The notes below the pieces were generated by a model, which saw only the letters and a program-made list of their open reading frames with translations, did not search any database and was not told the DNA's origin. Shown piece by piece: positions 1 to 8,345 of a stretch of 33,709 nucleotides of DNA (within the stretch, counting starts at the first letter, position 1; every line of letters begins with the position of its first letter). Source of the stretch: Sphingomonadaceae bacterium. Lineage in GTDB: Bacteria; Pseudomonadota; Alphaproteobacteria; Sphingomonadales; Sphingomonadaceae. Made by a program: the position numbers and the translations under genes. The stretch covers positions 1 to 33,709 of the forward strand of contig JAEMTM010000005.1 in NCBI GenBank assembly GCA_016462305.1, read 5' to 3'.

Positions 1-96
1 TCTGCGCCTCTGCGTGCGCACCAAATCGCCGCACGACCCAATATGCTGGACCTACGTCGCCAGCCGACCTATTAGGTTTTGAACATGGAGTTACAA
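1..96. other. window edge, leader of esterase gene
   Basis: Two plus-strand frames are open from the window edge and close at 73-75 (TAG) and 81-83 (TGA). Either could be the last ~25 codons of a gene that starts outside the window, but neither peptide is recognisable to me and no start is visible. The rest is the leader of the esterase gene, with a GGAG at 87-90 that serves the ATG at 97. Confidence 0.3.
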
Positions 97-1056
97 ATGA
101 CGGAAACCACAGCCTTTGTCCGCCCTGATGTGGCCTTATTCCTGCAATTTTTGAACGCGGTTCCCGGTCCTAAATTTTGGGAGGTTTCCGCCGATGAAGC
201 CCGCGCGATAACGACTGCCATGCGGGATGTTGCCGATGCGCCAGTGGGTGAACTTGCCGTCATGCGCGATATAGATATTCCCGGCCCCGCAGGAACAATC
301 CCCGCACGAATTTATGACAGCCGCGCCGAGCGTGGTCCTGGCCCTGTTATGGTGTTTTACCATGGCGGCGGCTTTGTGATCGGCAGCCTGTATACATATG
401 AGCCTTATTGCGCCGAAGTCGCGCGATTGCTCGACCTGCCAGTTATCTCCATCGATTATCGCCTATCGCCGGAATATCCCTTCCCCGCGCCTGCGGAAGA
501 TTGCGAAGCCGCAACGCGGTGGGTCGCGTCTAGCCCGGCGGAATTGGGCTTGACGGTAACGGGTCTCATCACATCGGGCGATAGCGCGGGCGGCAACCTG
601 ACCATTGTGACCAGCATGGCACTGCGCGACAAGCCTGCTGCCGTCCCAGTGCTATTGCAGTTTCCCATTTACCCTGTCGTCACGCTTGACCCCGATTGGC
701 CAAGCATGCGCGAATTTTCCAATGGCTATTTGCTGACCGAAGAAGCCATGAGCTATTTCGGCCAAGGCCATGCAGCGGTGCCGGGTGACTATCGCTCGGA
801 ACCACTGAACTTCCCACAGGAAGGCATGCCGCCCAGCCTGGTGACCACCGCCAGCCTAGACCCCTTGCGGGATCAGGGCCTTGCCTATGTGGAAAAGCTG
901 AAACAAGCAGGCGTTCATGTGCAACATATCAGTGCCGATGGCAATATCCACGGCCATATCAACATTCGCCAAGCCATTCCGTCGGCTCAGGCCGATGTCG
1001 AAGGCTATATTAAGGCTCTCAAAAATATGCTCGCCGAAGTGGTGCCATCTGTATGA
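97..1056 (+). CDS. alpha/beta hydrolase, HSL (family IV) esterase
   Basis: Predicted cytoplasmic carboxylic-ester hydrolase of 319 residues, the usual length of the bacterial hormone-sensitive-lipase family. The oxyanion-hole motif HGGG is at residues 89-92. The nucleophile elbow GDSAGG is at 161-166 with Ser163. The expected acid is Asp255 in SLDPLRD, and the expected base is a His near residue 285 in the NIHGH stretch. No signal peptide or membrane segment is seen. I chose ATG 97 because GGAG at 87-90 sits 6 nt upstream; an in-frame ATG at 85 and a TTG at 79 lack a comparable site. The stop overlaps the rppH start (ATGA at 1053-1056), so the two are probably co-translated, though the pairing gives no clue to the substrate. 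Family call is firm; natural substrate is unknown. Confidence 0.9.
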   Translation: MTETTAFVRPDVALFLQFLNAVPGPKFWEVSADEARAITTAMRDVADAPVGELAVMRDIDIPGPAGTIPARIYDSRAERGPGPVMVFYHGGGFVIGSLYTYEPYCAEVARLLDLPVISIDYRLSPEYPFPAPAEDCEAATRWVASSPAELGLTVTGLITSGDSAGGNLTIVTSMALRDKPAAVPVLLQFPIYPVVTLDPDWPSMREFSNGYLLTEEAMSYFGQGHAAVPGDYRSEPLNFPQEGMPPSLVTTASLDPLRDQGLAYVEKLKQAGVHVQHISADGNIHGHINIRQAIPSAQADVEGYIKALKNMLAEVVPSV

Positions 1057-1538
1057 CCGCTTCATTGGACGAACTGCCTTACCGCCCCTGCGCCGGCATC
1101 ATGCTTGCCAATATGCAAGGCAAGATATTCGTGGGGCAGCGCATGGACAGGCTCGAAGGCACCGACGCATGGCAGATGCCGCAGGGTGGAATTGACGACG
1201 GCGAAGAGGCGGAGACCGCTGCTTTACGTGAATTGTTCGAAGAAACCGGCGTCCGCGCTGACCTCGTGGACATTCTCGCCCGCAGCAAGGAAGAGCATTT
1301 CTACGATCTACCCGACGATATGATTGGGCAGATGTGGAAGGGCAAATATCGCGGCCAGCGGCAAATGTGGTTTCTCATGCGGTTCAAGGGCACAGATGCC
1401 GATATCAACATCGAAACCGCGCATCAGGAGTTTACGAGCTGGCAATGGGTGGACGCCGCGCAGGTGCCGCAACTGATCGTACCGTTCAAAAAGCGGCTAT
1501 ATGAAAATATTCTCTCCGAATTTGCCGACCTGATTTAG
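1053..1538 (+). CDS. rppH: RNA pyrophosphohydrolase (Nudix)
   Basis: RppH removes pyrophosphate from the 5' triphosphate end of RNA, which opens mRNA to RNase E-type decay; related Nudix enzymes hydrolyse dinucleoside polyphosphates. The 161-residue length fits the family. The full Nudix box GX5EX7REUXEEXGU lies at residues 45-67 (G45, E51, R59, E60, E63, E64, G66). The N-terminal YRPCAGIMLAN and QMPQGGID segments and the later QMWFLMRF and FTSWQWV segments are typical of the RppH/NudH branch rather than of MutT or ADP-ribose hydrolases. The start codon shares ATGA with the stop of the upstream esterase gene. It ends four bases before the convergent TPR gene. Confidence 0.93.
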   Translation: MTASLDELPYRPCAGIMLANMQGKIFVGQRMDRLEGTDAWQMPQGGIDDGEEAETAALRELFEETGVRADLVDILARSKEEHFYDLPDDMIGQMWKGKYRGQRQMWFLMRFKGTDADINIETAHQEFTSWQWVDAAQVPQLIVPFKKRLYENILSEFADLI

Positions 1539-1542
1539 CCGA

Positions 1543-2070
1543 TCAATTCGCCTTAGGCTCCGGCGTTGCGCCCAATGTTGCCTTCAGGTCAACCGCACTG
1601 GCTTGTGCCTGTTCTTTGCGTGACGCCGCGTCAATGGCGAGCGAAAGCAGGGCGACGGAGGCACAATCGGCGCGGCACACATTGGTCAGACGGGCCATAT
1701 TCTTGCGTGCCTGCGCAAGCGCGCCTTTTGCAATAAAGGCATCGGCTTGCTCGGCCAAAGCGATCTGGTCGTTGGGATCAATCTCAAGCGCTTCTTTGTA
1801 GAGACCGATGGCCTTACCGTTCAACCCTTGAGACTTTACGGCGCGTGCCATGGCGACATAAGCGGCGCGGTTGCGCGGGTCGACCGCGAGCGCGGTCTCA
1901 TACCAGCCAATTGCGCTATCGACGCGGCCAGCGCTGGCTTCTTCGTCGCCGGTTTTCACCAAAGCGATTGAGCGCGCATCAACATCATTGTCCGCCCGCC
2001 CGCCAATGCTGGCGCTCGACATAATGGCGAACGTAAGTGACAGGGCAATGGCCGCAGGAGAAAAACGCAT
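1543..2070 (-). CDS. exported TPR-repeat protein
   Basis: A protein of 175 residues with an N-terminal signal peptide (MRFSPAAIALSLTFAIM, probable cleavage near ASIGGRA), so it is expected in the periplasm. About two and a half TPR units follow, seen as AIGWYETALAVDPRN and AIGLYKEALEIDPND with the typical alternating small and aromatic residues. A CRADC pair lies in the C-terminal part and could form a disulfide. TPRs mediate protein-protein contacts; no enzymatic motif is visible and the partner is unknown. I prefer ATG 2070 because it places the signal peptide at the N terminus. A GTG at 2109 overlapping the stop of the upstream methyltransferase gene (GTGA) would add 13 residues and allow translational coupling. 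Confidence 0.8.
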   Translation of the reverse strand: MRFSPAAIALSLTFAIMSSASIGGRADNDVDARSIALVKTGDEEASAGRVDSAIGWYETALAVDPRNRAAYVAMARAVKSQGLNGKAIGLYKEALEIDPNDQIALAEQADAFIAKGALAQARKNMARLTNVCRADCASVALLSLAIDAASRKEQAQASAVDLKATLGATPEPKAN

Positions 2071-2105
2071 AATCAATATCCAAATATTTTTGCCCCGCGA
2101 CGCTA

Positions 2106-3287
2106 TCACAGCTTTTGGAGCCTCGCGAAGAAAAATCCATCGCTATTATCATGTAATGGCGTCAGCAGCACACCATCGCCATCTGCACGGCCCATAGAAA
2201 CGCCGGTTTCCACCGCGCGCCAGCCATTATGCGATTTCAAAAACGCTGCCACTTGCCCCTTGCCCTCATTTTCGATGAGCGAGCATACAGCATATACCAA
2301 ATGCCCACCCCGTGCGACCATTTCCGAACCAATGTCGATCAGCTTGGCCTGTTCATCGACCACACGCTTCAACCGTGCAGCGTCCAAACGCCAGCGCGTT
2401 TCGGGGTTCCGCCGCCACGTCCCACTGCCAGAGCAAGGTGCGTCGATCAGCACAAGGTCGCAGCCGCCCTTCAGGTCAGACAGCATGTCCTTCTCTTTAT
2501 TTGGGTTCAGCAACCGTGTTTCGACATTTGTCGCCCCTGCCCGTGCTGCGCGGGGTTTTAGCTGGTCAAGCCGGTTGCGATTGGTGTCGGTGGCAATCAA
2601 GCGTCCAGCGTTGCGCATCGCCGCGGCCAAGGCAAGCGTCTTGCCGCCCGCACCAGCGCATAGGTCAAGCACAATATTAAGCCCCTTGGCCTGACAGGCC
2701 TCGACGATGAGCTGGCTACCCAAATCCTGAATTTCAACCTGGCCATTTTCAACCGCAGCATGGCTGTCGATCGCAGTGCCGCCCGGCAAGCGCAGCGCAA
2801 AGTCGAGCGCGGGCAATATCTCCGCCTCTGGCAGCAACGCGGCAACTTCGTCGCGGCGGGCCTTTAACGCATTGACGCGCAGGTCCATCGGGGCGCGGTC
2901 CAGCAAGGATGCCTGCTCGGTTTCATCGACAAGTGCGGAGAATAAAGGCTTTATCCATTTGGGCAAAGCGCCCCCCGTTGATCGGGCCTCCGCCGGGTCA
3001 ATGACCGCCGGGCCATAATCGCTGCCGTCGAATAAAGCGGCCAATTCCGGATCCGCATCCGCCATCGCGGCGAAGGCCGAACGCGCGGTTGCCGGGCGCT
3101 TACCAAACCGCCGAATAACACCCCACGCCAAATCACGCACCGCGCGGCGGTCATTCGATCCTGCATAGCGGCGCTCGGCAAAAAAGCGTTTGGCAATCTG
3201 ATCCGCAGATGCACCGCCATCGCGGGCCGCAAGGATGATGTGGTCAACCAACTCAATGGCCGATTGCAGGCGCGCAGCGGGCCTCAT
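2106..3287 (-). CDS. RsmB/NOP-family RNA m5C methyltransferase
   Basis: SAM-dependent RNA cytosine-5 methyltransferase, 393 residues. The SAM-binding motif LDLCAGAGGKT is at 207-217. The motif IV segment DAPCSGSGTWRRNPE is at 282-296 with Cys285, and the motif VI segment VYAVCSL is at 331-337 with Cys335; the two cysteines are the pair this family uses for catalysis and release of the product. The N-terminal ~120 residues form a small helical domain shorter than the NusB-like domain of E. coli RsmB (429 residues). 16S rRNA C967 is therefore the likely target but is not proven by sequence, and I give no symbol. It is preceded by guaB with only 3 nt between stop and start, and its stop overlaps a possible GTG of the TPR gene. 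Confidence 0.9.
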   Translation of the reverse strand: MRPAARLQSAIELVDHIILAARDGGASADQIAKRFFAERRYAGSNDRRAVRDLAWGVIRRFGKRPATARSAFAAMADADPELAALFDGSDYGPAVIDPAEARSTGGALPKWIKPLFSALVDETEQASLLDRAPMDLRVNALKARRDEVAALLPEAEILPALDFALRLPGGTAIDSHAAVENGQVEIQDLGSQLIVEACQAKGLNIVLDLCAGAGGKTLALAAAMRNAGRLIATDTNRNRLDQLKPRAARAGATNVETRLLNPNKEKDMLSDLKGGCDLVLIDAPCSGSGTWRRNPETRWRLDAARLKRVVDEQAKLIDIGSEMVARGGHLVYAVCSLIENEGKGQVAAFLKSHNGWRAVETGVSMGRADGDGVLLTPLHDNSDGFFFARLQKL

Positions 3288-3290
3288 GCC

Positions 3291-4751
3291 TTAACGCGTC
3301 GGGTAATTGGGTGCTTCGCGTGTGATGGTAACGTCATGAACATGGCTTTCCCGTAATCCGGCATTGGTGATGCGCACAAACTGCGCGCGTTCCTGAAGGT
3401 CGGCGATAGTGCGCGAACCAGTATACCCCATGGCAGCCTTCACGCCGCCCACAAGCTGATGAATGATGTCGCGTGCCGGCCCTTTGAAAGGCACCTGCCC
3501 TTCAATGCCTTCGGGGACCAGCTTCAACTGATCCTTAATATCTTGCTGAAAATAGCGGTCGGCGGATCCACGCGCCATCGCCCCAACACTGCCCATGCCG
3601 CGATAGCTTTTATAGGTGCGGCCTTGATACAGAAATGTCTCGCCCGGTGCCTCTTCGGTGCCCGCCAGCAATGATCCGACCATCACCGATGATGCACCAG
3701 CCGCAAGCGCCTTGGCAACGTCACCCGATGTCCGCAAACCGCCGTCGGCTATCACGGGAATCCCGGATTTTGCGGCTTCTGTGGCTGCTTCCATAATCGC
3801 CGTCAATTGCGGCACGCCAACGCCCGCAACCACGCGGGTGGTGCAGATTGACCCGGGGCCAATTCCAACTTTGACGCCATCTGCGCCCGCATCAATCAAC
3901 GCGCGGGTGGCGGCGGCGGTTGCGACATTGCCGGCCACAATTTGAACCTCTGGCGCCATGCGCTTGATTTCGGCAACGGCAGCGGCAACCATCGCGCTAT
4001 GGCCATGCGCGGTGTCCACAACGATCAAGTCGCATTCCGCGTCAATTAACGCTTTTGTATAGGCCAAGCCCTTTTCACCCACGGTGGTCGCTGCGGCGAC
4101 GCGCAAGCGTCCGGAGCTATCCTTGGTGGCATTGGGGTATAAAACTGCTTTTTCTATATCCTTGACCGTAATCAGCCCAATGCAATGATAGGCATCGTCG
4201 ACAACCAACAGCTTTTCAATCCGCCGCTGATGCAGCAAACGCCTTGCTTCTTCTTGGGTGACGGACGCTGACACCGTCGCCAAATTTTCATGCGTCATCA
4301 GCTCGGACACAGGCTGCGAAGGATTTTCGGCAAAGCGCACGTCGCGGTTGGTCAATATACCCGCCAGCTTGCCACTCGCCTCCAATACTGGAATGCCGGA
4401 AATGGCATTTGCGAGCATCAACGCCTGCGCCTCGGCCAAGGTTGCATCCGGCGCGATGGTGATTGGGTTGACGACCATGCCGCTTTCAAAACGCTTCACC
4501 TGACGCACCGCGGCGCATTGCTCTTCGATGCTGAGATTGCGGTGCAAGACACCAATGCCGCCAAGCTGCGCCATGACGATGGCCATGCGCGCCTCGGTCA
4601 CGGTGTCCATCGCCGACGACAAAACGGGGATGTTCAATGCGATGCTTTTGGTCAGCCGCGTGCGCGTGTCCGCTTGGCTGGGCAAAATGTCCGACGCACC
4701 CGGCTGCAACAGCACGTCGTCAAATGTCAGACCGAGGGGAATTTCTTTCAT
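3291..4751 (-). CDS. guaB: inosine-5'-monophosphate dehydrogenase
   Basis: Oxidises IMP to XMP with NAD+, the committed step to guanine nucleotides, in the cytoplasm. At 486 residues it is the normal bacterial length. The N terminus carries the classical LTFDDVLLQP segment. Two CBS domains occupy about residues 95-205, inserted in the TIM barrel. The catalytic loop GPGSICTTRVVAGVG contains Cys303. The SMVGSLLAGTEEAPGE phosphate-binding segment, the YRGMGSVGAM segment and the ADRYFQ mobile flap all follow in the expected order. It lies 3 nt upstream of the RsmB-like gene and about 50 nt downstream of the M28 peptidase gene on the same strand, so the three may share a transcript, although their functions are unrelated. 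Confidence 0.97.
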   Translation of the reverse strand: MKEIPLGLTFDDVLLQPGASDILPSQADTRTRLTKSIALNIPVLSSAMDTVTEARMAIVMAQLGGIGVLHRNLSIEEQCAAVRQVKRFESGMVVNPITIAPDATLAEAQALMLANAISGIPVLEASGKLAGILTNRDVRFAENPSQPVSELMTHENLATVSASVTQEEARRLLHQRRIEKLLVVDDAYHCIGLITVKDIEKAVLYPNATKDSSGRLRVAAATTVGEKGLAYTKALIDAECDLIVVDTAHGHSAMVAAAVAEIKRMAPEVQIVAGNVATAAATRALIDAGADGVKVGIGPGSICTTRVVAGVGVPQLTAIMEAATEAAKSGIPVIADGGLRTSGDVAKALAAGASSVMVGSLLAGTEEAPGETFLYQGRTYKSYRGMGSVGAMARGSADRYFQQDIKDQLKLVPEGIEGQVPFKGPARDIIHQLVGGVKAAMGYTGSRTIADLQERAQFVRITNAGLRESHVHDVTITREAPNYPTR

Positions 4752-4805
4752 GGGGCCACCGCTTTATGCTTTGATTCGTGGCGGCCCATGTAAACAGTAA
4801 CCCTT

Positions 4806-6290
4806 TTATTCGCCAGCCTTCTTCGATTTATATTTTCGCGTGTCGGCAAAGTAATGGCCAAGCGCAATGTGCAGGTCGGTATCTTCGGCTGCACCGCCCA
4901 ATTCGGTGCTGTCGGTCAACTCGTCATTTGGGCCATGATAGTCGCTACCCAAAAATTTCTGCAAGAGGTTCAGGTCGGCGAATGAACCGTTCACCATCAA
5001 CGCAGGAACGCCCTTTTGCGCCAGCGCCCACCCGTCCTGCCGTTGAATGAAGGCATTGGCATCGGTTGATTCTTCAATCGCACGGCCCGTCTTTTTTGCC
5101 ACGGTTTCAACCACGGCATCCAGCGGCGTTGTTCCCCTGCCAATAATCGCCACCTTCGACCCGCGTGGTGCAATCGCAATCGTATCGATATTTAACGACA
5201 ATATGATCTGGTCCAAAGGCAGCACAGGTTTATCGGCAAAGGCATAAGCGCCCAGCAAACCGCTTTCCTCTGCTGTGGTCGCCAGAAAATAAATGTCGCG
5301 GTCATGCTTCTTCTTTGCCAAGGCTTCGGCAACTTCGTTCATCACCGCAATGCCGCTGGCATTATCAACGGCGCCATTGCAAATACGGTCGGGCGCGTCT
5401 TCTGGCGCACAAATGCCCAGATGGTCCCAGTGCCCCATGAACAACAACGCACCGCTATTTTTCTTGCGCCCAGCAATCTTGCCGATGACATTTGAACTGT
5501 TGAAACGATAAAGGTCTGTTTTCACGTCAAAATCTGCATCAATGCCAAGCGCTTCGCCCGCATAATCCGCCTGTTTGGCGTTGGCGCGCAACTTGTCCCA
5601 ATCTTGACCAGCCGCCGTGACCAGCCCGACAACGAACTCGGTGCTGATCGCGCCCTCCAATGCCGCGCGCTTTTCTCGCGCCTCAAGCGCGATGGGTCGC
5701 GACAAAAGCTGACGGCGCAATGTTAGCCAATTGCCTTGGCTACCCCCCACAAAAATCACCGCCTCTGCACCCGCCGCGATCAAGGCTTCGCGCCGCGCTC
5801 GGGGTGATTTCATGCTATCCGGCACATTTTCGGCATCAAATAGAACAATCGCCGCCTTAGCTTTGACATCAGCGGCGACCTGACCATTCGCGGTCACGCC
5901 TGATCCGGTGAATATCAATGGCAAATTGCTGCGCGCATAGGCCGCTTGCTTGCCGATTAGAACAATATCGTCCGAAACGATCCGCAATTTGCGTCCCTTT
6001 GCCGTGAACGCATAATTAGAACTGCCCTGCCCGCGTTGAATGAGGGGCACCGGGTCAAACCAGCTACCGTCCGCAGCCGCAGGTTTCAGCCCGGCCTTGG
6101 CCCATGCTTCGGCAATATATTTTACCGTCTTTGCCTCGCCCGCCGTGCCAGGCTTGCGGCCTTCAAATGCATCGCTGGCGAGTATCTCGATATGACCGCG
6201 CAAATCGGCTTCTGTCACCGCCTTGGAAAAAGATGGGCTTGCCGCCAAGGCGACCAGACCGAGGAAAATTGGCGCATGGACAAGACGCAT
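4806..6290 (-). CDS. secreted M28-family zinc aminopeptidase
   Basis: Predicted exported metallopeptidase of 494 residues. The N terminus is a signal peptide (MRLVHAPIFLGLVALAASPSFSKA). A protease-associated (PA) domain fits residues ~120-225. The peptidase core follows with the expected co-catalytic zinc ligands: GHWDHLG (His287, Asp289 nearby), the bridging Asp309 in GAVDNASG, the Glu341-Glu342 pair in TTAEESG, a later Asp in LNIDTI, and the C-terminal His in DYHGPNDE. I chose ATG 6290 because it starts the signal peptide and has GGAG 9 nt upstream; a longer frame would add 17 charged residues. Substrate specificity within M28 (aminopeptidase against carboxypeptidase-like) cannot be read from sequence alone. 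Confidence 0.9.
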   Translation of the reverse strand: MRLVHAPIFLGLVALAASPSFSKAVTEADLRGHIEILASDAFEGRKPGTAGEAKTVKYIAEAWAKAGLKPAAADGSWFDPVPLIQRGQGSSNYAFTAKGRKLRIVSDDIVLIGKQAAYARSNLPLIFTGSGVTANGQVAADVKAKAAIVLFDAENVPDSMKSPRARREALIAAGAEAVIFVGGSQGNWLTLRRQLLSRPIALEAREKRAALEGAISTEFVVGLVTAAGQDWDKLRANAKQADYAGEALGIDADFDVKTDLYRFNSSNVIGKIAGRKKNSGALLFMGHWDHLGICAPEDAPDRICNGAVDNASGIAVMNEVAEALAKKKHDRDIYFLATTAEESGLLGAYAFADKPVLPLDQIILSLNIDTIAIAPRGSKVAIIGRGTTPLDAVVETVAKKTGRAIEESTDANAFIQRQDGWALAQKGVPALMVNGSFADLNLLQKFLGSDYHGPNDELTDSTELGGAAEDTDLHIALGHYFADTRKYKSKKAGE

Positions 6291-6590
6291 GAGAGTTCGC
6301 TCCAGACTAAGACTCGACACCACCCGTCGCATGTCGGGCACGTTCTGTCGTCAAATGAACGCCCTACATCCATCAATGCATTCATGCGAGCCTTAAATGA
6401 ACATCGCGCACCTCAACTCGCCGCAATTTTTGCGACCGCCTGCGCTGGGGCGACGGATTTTGTAACTCGGTCGACTGTGGCAGTATGCGATATTGTAAAA
6501 TGTGGTAAATGCTTCCGCCAATGTCCGATTTTGCTTGCAACGCGTGCATAATCCAACACAGAATGTAATCCGTCAAACGGGAGGATTTTC
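6291..6590. other. divergent intergenic region, M28 peptidase / qmcA
   Basis: About 300 bases separate the divergent M28 peptidase and qmcA starts. The stretch next to qmcA is noticeably richer in A and T than the coding regions and holds a CATAAT (6547-6552) that could be a -10 element for qmcA, but I see no convincing -35 partner. A GGGAGG ribosome-binding site sits just before ATG 6591. Short open frames on both strands have no start signals or family resemblance. No terminator, repeat or small RNA is evident. Confidence 0.4.
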
Positions 6591-7505
6591 ATGGAATATT
6601 TCTTCGGCCTACTGGCCCTGATCGTCATCATCTTTGTGATGATGGGCGTAACTGTGGTGCAACAAGGTTTTGTGTACACCATCGAACGGTTCGGTCGCTA
6701 CACTTATGCGGCGCAGCCGGGTCTCACTATCATCATCCCGTTCTTCGACCGTGTTGGCCGCAAGGTGAATGTTATGGAGCAAGTGCTCGACATTCCGGGG
6801 CAGGAAATCATTACTAAGGACAACGCCATGGTCGGCGTCGATGCGGTTGTGTTTTTCCAAGTGCTCGATGCCGCTAAGGCCGCTTATGAGGTATCTGACC
6901 TGTATAACGCGATCATGCAGATTACGACGACCAACCTGCGGACCGTGATGGGCAGCATGGACCTTGACGAGACCCTGTCGAAACGCGACGACATCAATGG
7001 CCGCCTGCTTTCGGTGGTTGACCATGCCACCAGCATGTGGGGCGTGAAGATCACCCGTGTTGAGGTGAAGGACATTCGCCCGCCCGCCGACATTTCCAAC
7101 GCCATGGCGCGTCAGATGAAGGCGGAGCGCGAAAAGCGTGCGCAAATATTGGAGGCCGAAGGCCTGCGCGCCGCCGAAATCCTACGCGCCGAGGGTGAAA
7201 AGCAAAGCCAGATTCTACAGGCGGAAGGCCGTAAAGAAGCCGCCTTTCGCGATGCCGAAGCCCGCGAACGTGAAGCAGAGGCCGAAGCCAAAGCCACCGT
7301 CATGGTGTCCGAATCCATCGCGTCATCAGGCACGCAGGCGCTGAATTACTTCATTGCCCAAAAATATACCGAAGCGATCAGCCAGTTTGCGACATCGCCC
7401 AATGCCAAGACCATATTGTTCCCGGTTGAGGCGACGCAATTAATTGGCACGCTTGGCGGCATTGGCGAGCTGGCGAAAGAGGCGCTGGCCCCAAAGGACG
7501 CATGA
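6591..7505 (+). CDS. qmcA: SPFH/Band 7 membrane protein, QmcA-like
   Basis: Stomatin/prohibitin-type protein of 304 residues, almost the length of E. coli QmcA. One N-terminal membrane helix (residues ~3-23) is followed by the SPFH domain beginning VQQGFVYTIERFGRYT. After that comes a long charged, alanine- and glutamate-rich coiled coil (about 165-235, REKRAQILEAEGLRAAEI), and a C-terminal oligomerisation segment. Such proteins form large cage-like membrane assemblies and associate with proteases or membrane microdomains. The next gene encodes an NfeD-like protein, the standard partner, matching the qmcA-ybbJ pair of enterobacteria. ATG 6591 is well fixed by GGGAGG 6 nt upstream. The exact paralogue name within the SPFH family is by similarity and gene context. 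Confidence 0.87.
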   Translation: MEYFFGLLALIVIIFVMMGVTVVQQGFVYTIERFGRYTYAAQPGLTIIIPFFDRVGRKVNVMEQVLDIPGQEIITKDNAMVGVDAVVFFQVLDAAKAAYEVSDLYNAIMQITTTNLRTVMGSMDLDETLSKRDDINGRLLSVVDHATSMWGVKITRVEVKDIRPPADISNAMARQMKAEREKRAQILEAEGLRAAEILRAEGEKQSQILQAEGRKEAAFRDAEAREREAEAEAKATVMVSESIASSGTQALNYFIAQKYTEAISQFATSPNAKTILFPVEATQLIGTLGGIGELAKEALAPKDA

Positions 7506-7554
7506 GCGCATAAGCGCATAAGGGGCGGCAATATGGACCGTCGCTCCCTATTTC

Positions 7555-7574
7555 GTCATTCCCGCGGGCGTGAC
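7555..7574. repeat. short inverted repeat between qmcA and nfeD
   Basis: A 20-base imperfect palindrome GTCATTCCCG/CGGGCGTGAC with eight of ten pairs matching and no loop. It resembles the GTCATTCC...GGAATGAC-type dispersed repeats that are common between genes in sphingomonads and relatives. It lies in the 110-base gap between the two co-directional genes and could be a REP-like element or an mRNA processing/stability hairpin. Confidence 0.45.
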
Positions 7575-7615
7575 AAATGGTTATGATGAACCACCGAAGG
7601 CGCAGGAGTGAACAT

Positions 7616-8062
7616 ATGGCAGAATGGCTCGACACAATATCAACGCACTGGTTCTGGCTATCGCTTGGGCTGATCTTGGGTGTGGCCGAAATGGTTGCAC
7701 CGGGTTTCTTCCTGATGTGGCTTGGCCTTGCCGCGTTGATTGTCGGCATATTGGATTATTTCCTGCCGATCACCCTTGCCTATCAAGTCGCGATGTTCGC
7801 CATATTGTCGGTCCTTACTGTCTTTGCCGGCAAGAAATTTCTGCAAAAAAATCCCATTGAATCCGATGACGTCAATCTGAATGATCGCGGCGCGCGCATG
7901 ACTGGCGAAATCGTCACCGTGGTTGAACCCATCGCCAACGGCCATGGCCGCGTGAAAGTCGGAGACAGCGTATGGAACGCGCGCGGCATGGATGCAGCTA
8001 TGGGGGCCAACGTGCGCGTCATCGGGGCGGACGGCGCGGTGTTGTTGGTTGAGGGCACCTGA
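7616..8062 (+). CDS. NfeD-like membrane protein (YbbJ type)
   Basis: A small inner-membrane protein of 148 residues. Three hydrophobic stretches (about 11-29, 30-48 and 52-72) form a membrane hairpin region. They are followed by a soluble C-terminal domain of about 60 residues (MTGEIVTVVEPI to the end) with the beta-rich OB-fold pattern of NfeD proteins. Short NfeD proteins lack the N-terminal ClpP-like protease domain and act together with an SPFH partner, here encoded immediately upstream. I chose ATG 7616 because CAGGAG lies 7-8 nt upstream; an in-frame start at 7577 would add 13 Arg-rich residues with no ribosome-binding site. Confidence 0.9.
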   Translation: MAEWLDTISTHWFWLSLGLILGVAEMVAPGFFLMWLGLAALIVGILDYFLPITLAYQVAMFAILSVLTVFAGKKFLQKNPIESDDVNLNDRGARMTGEIVTVVEPIANGHGRVKVGDSVWNARGMDAAMGANVRVIGADGAVLLVEGT

Positions 8063-8111
8063 GCGGATATTGCCACGCTTGCAATGTAGGATTTGTTTTG
8101 CGAGAGTCGGT

Positions 8112-8147
8112 CGCGTCAGCGCCTTTTGGCGTGGACGCGGTTCTTTG
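8112..8147 (+). terminator. probable terminator after nfeD
   Basis: Fifty bases after the nfeD stop there is a stem of CGCGTC (8112-8117) with GACGCG (8134-8139), one A.G mismatch, then GCGCC with GGCGT closing on a TTTT loop: 11 pairs in all, one of them G-T. It is followed at once by GTTCTTTGA, a moderately T-rich tract. This fits an intrinsic terminator for the qmcA-nfeD operon, although the tract is interrupted by a C. Confidence 0.55.
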
Positions 8148-8345
8148 ACATCGTGATATCGGGTGCGTCGCTGGCCATATCGTTGCCCGCAATGACCAAA
8201 TTTTTTCTATAGGCATACGGCCCTATCAGCAGTGCCGTTCAAGTGTGATTTCAGTGTGAACTTGTCAGCATTTCTGCGGGTTTCGGCGGAATAAGCGGTG
8301 TCAGAAATGGCTCGGACTTGGTTCAGAATGCACCATCCGCTCGTC

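Noticed and set aside
7505..7520. Tandem AGCGCATA x2 after the qmcA stop
   Set aside because: Only two 8-base copies, no further units; too small to call a repeat feature or array.
8188..8230. T6 run with nearby ATAGG/CCTAT arms as an sRNA terminator
   Set aside because: The T-run precedes the small hairpin on the plus strand instead of following it, and on the minus strand the hairpin is followed by A residues, so it does not form an intrinsic terminator.
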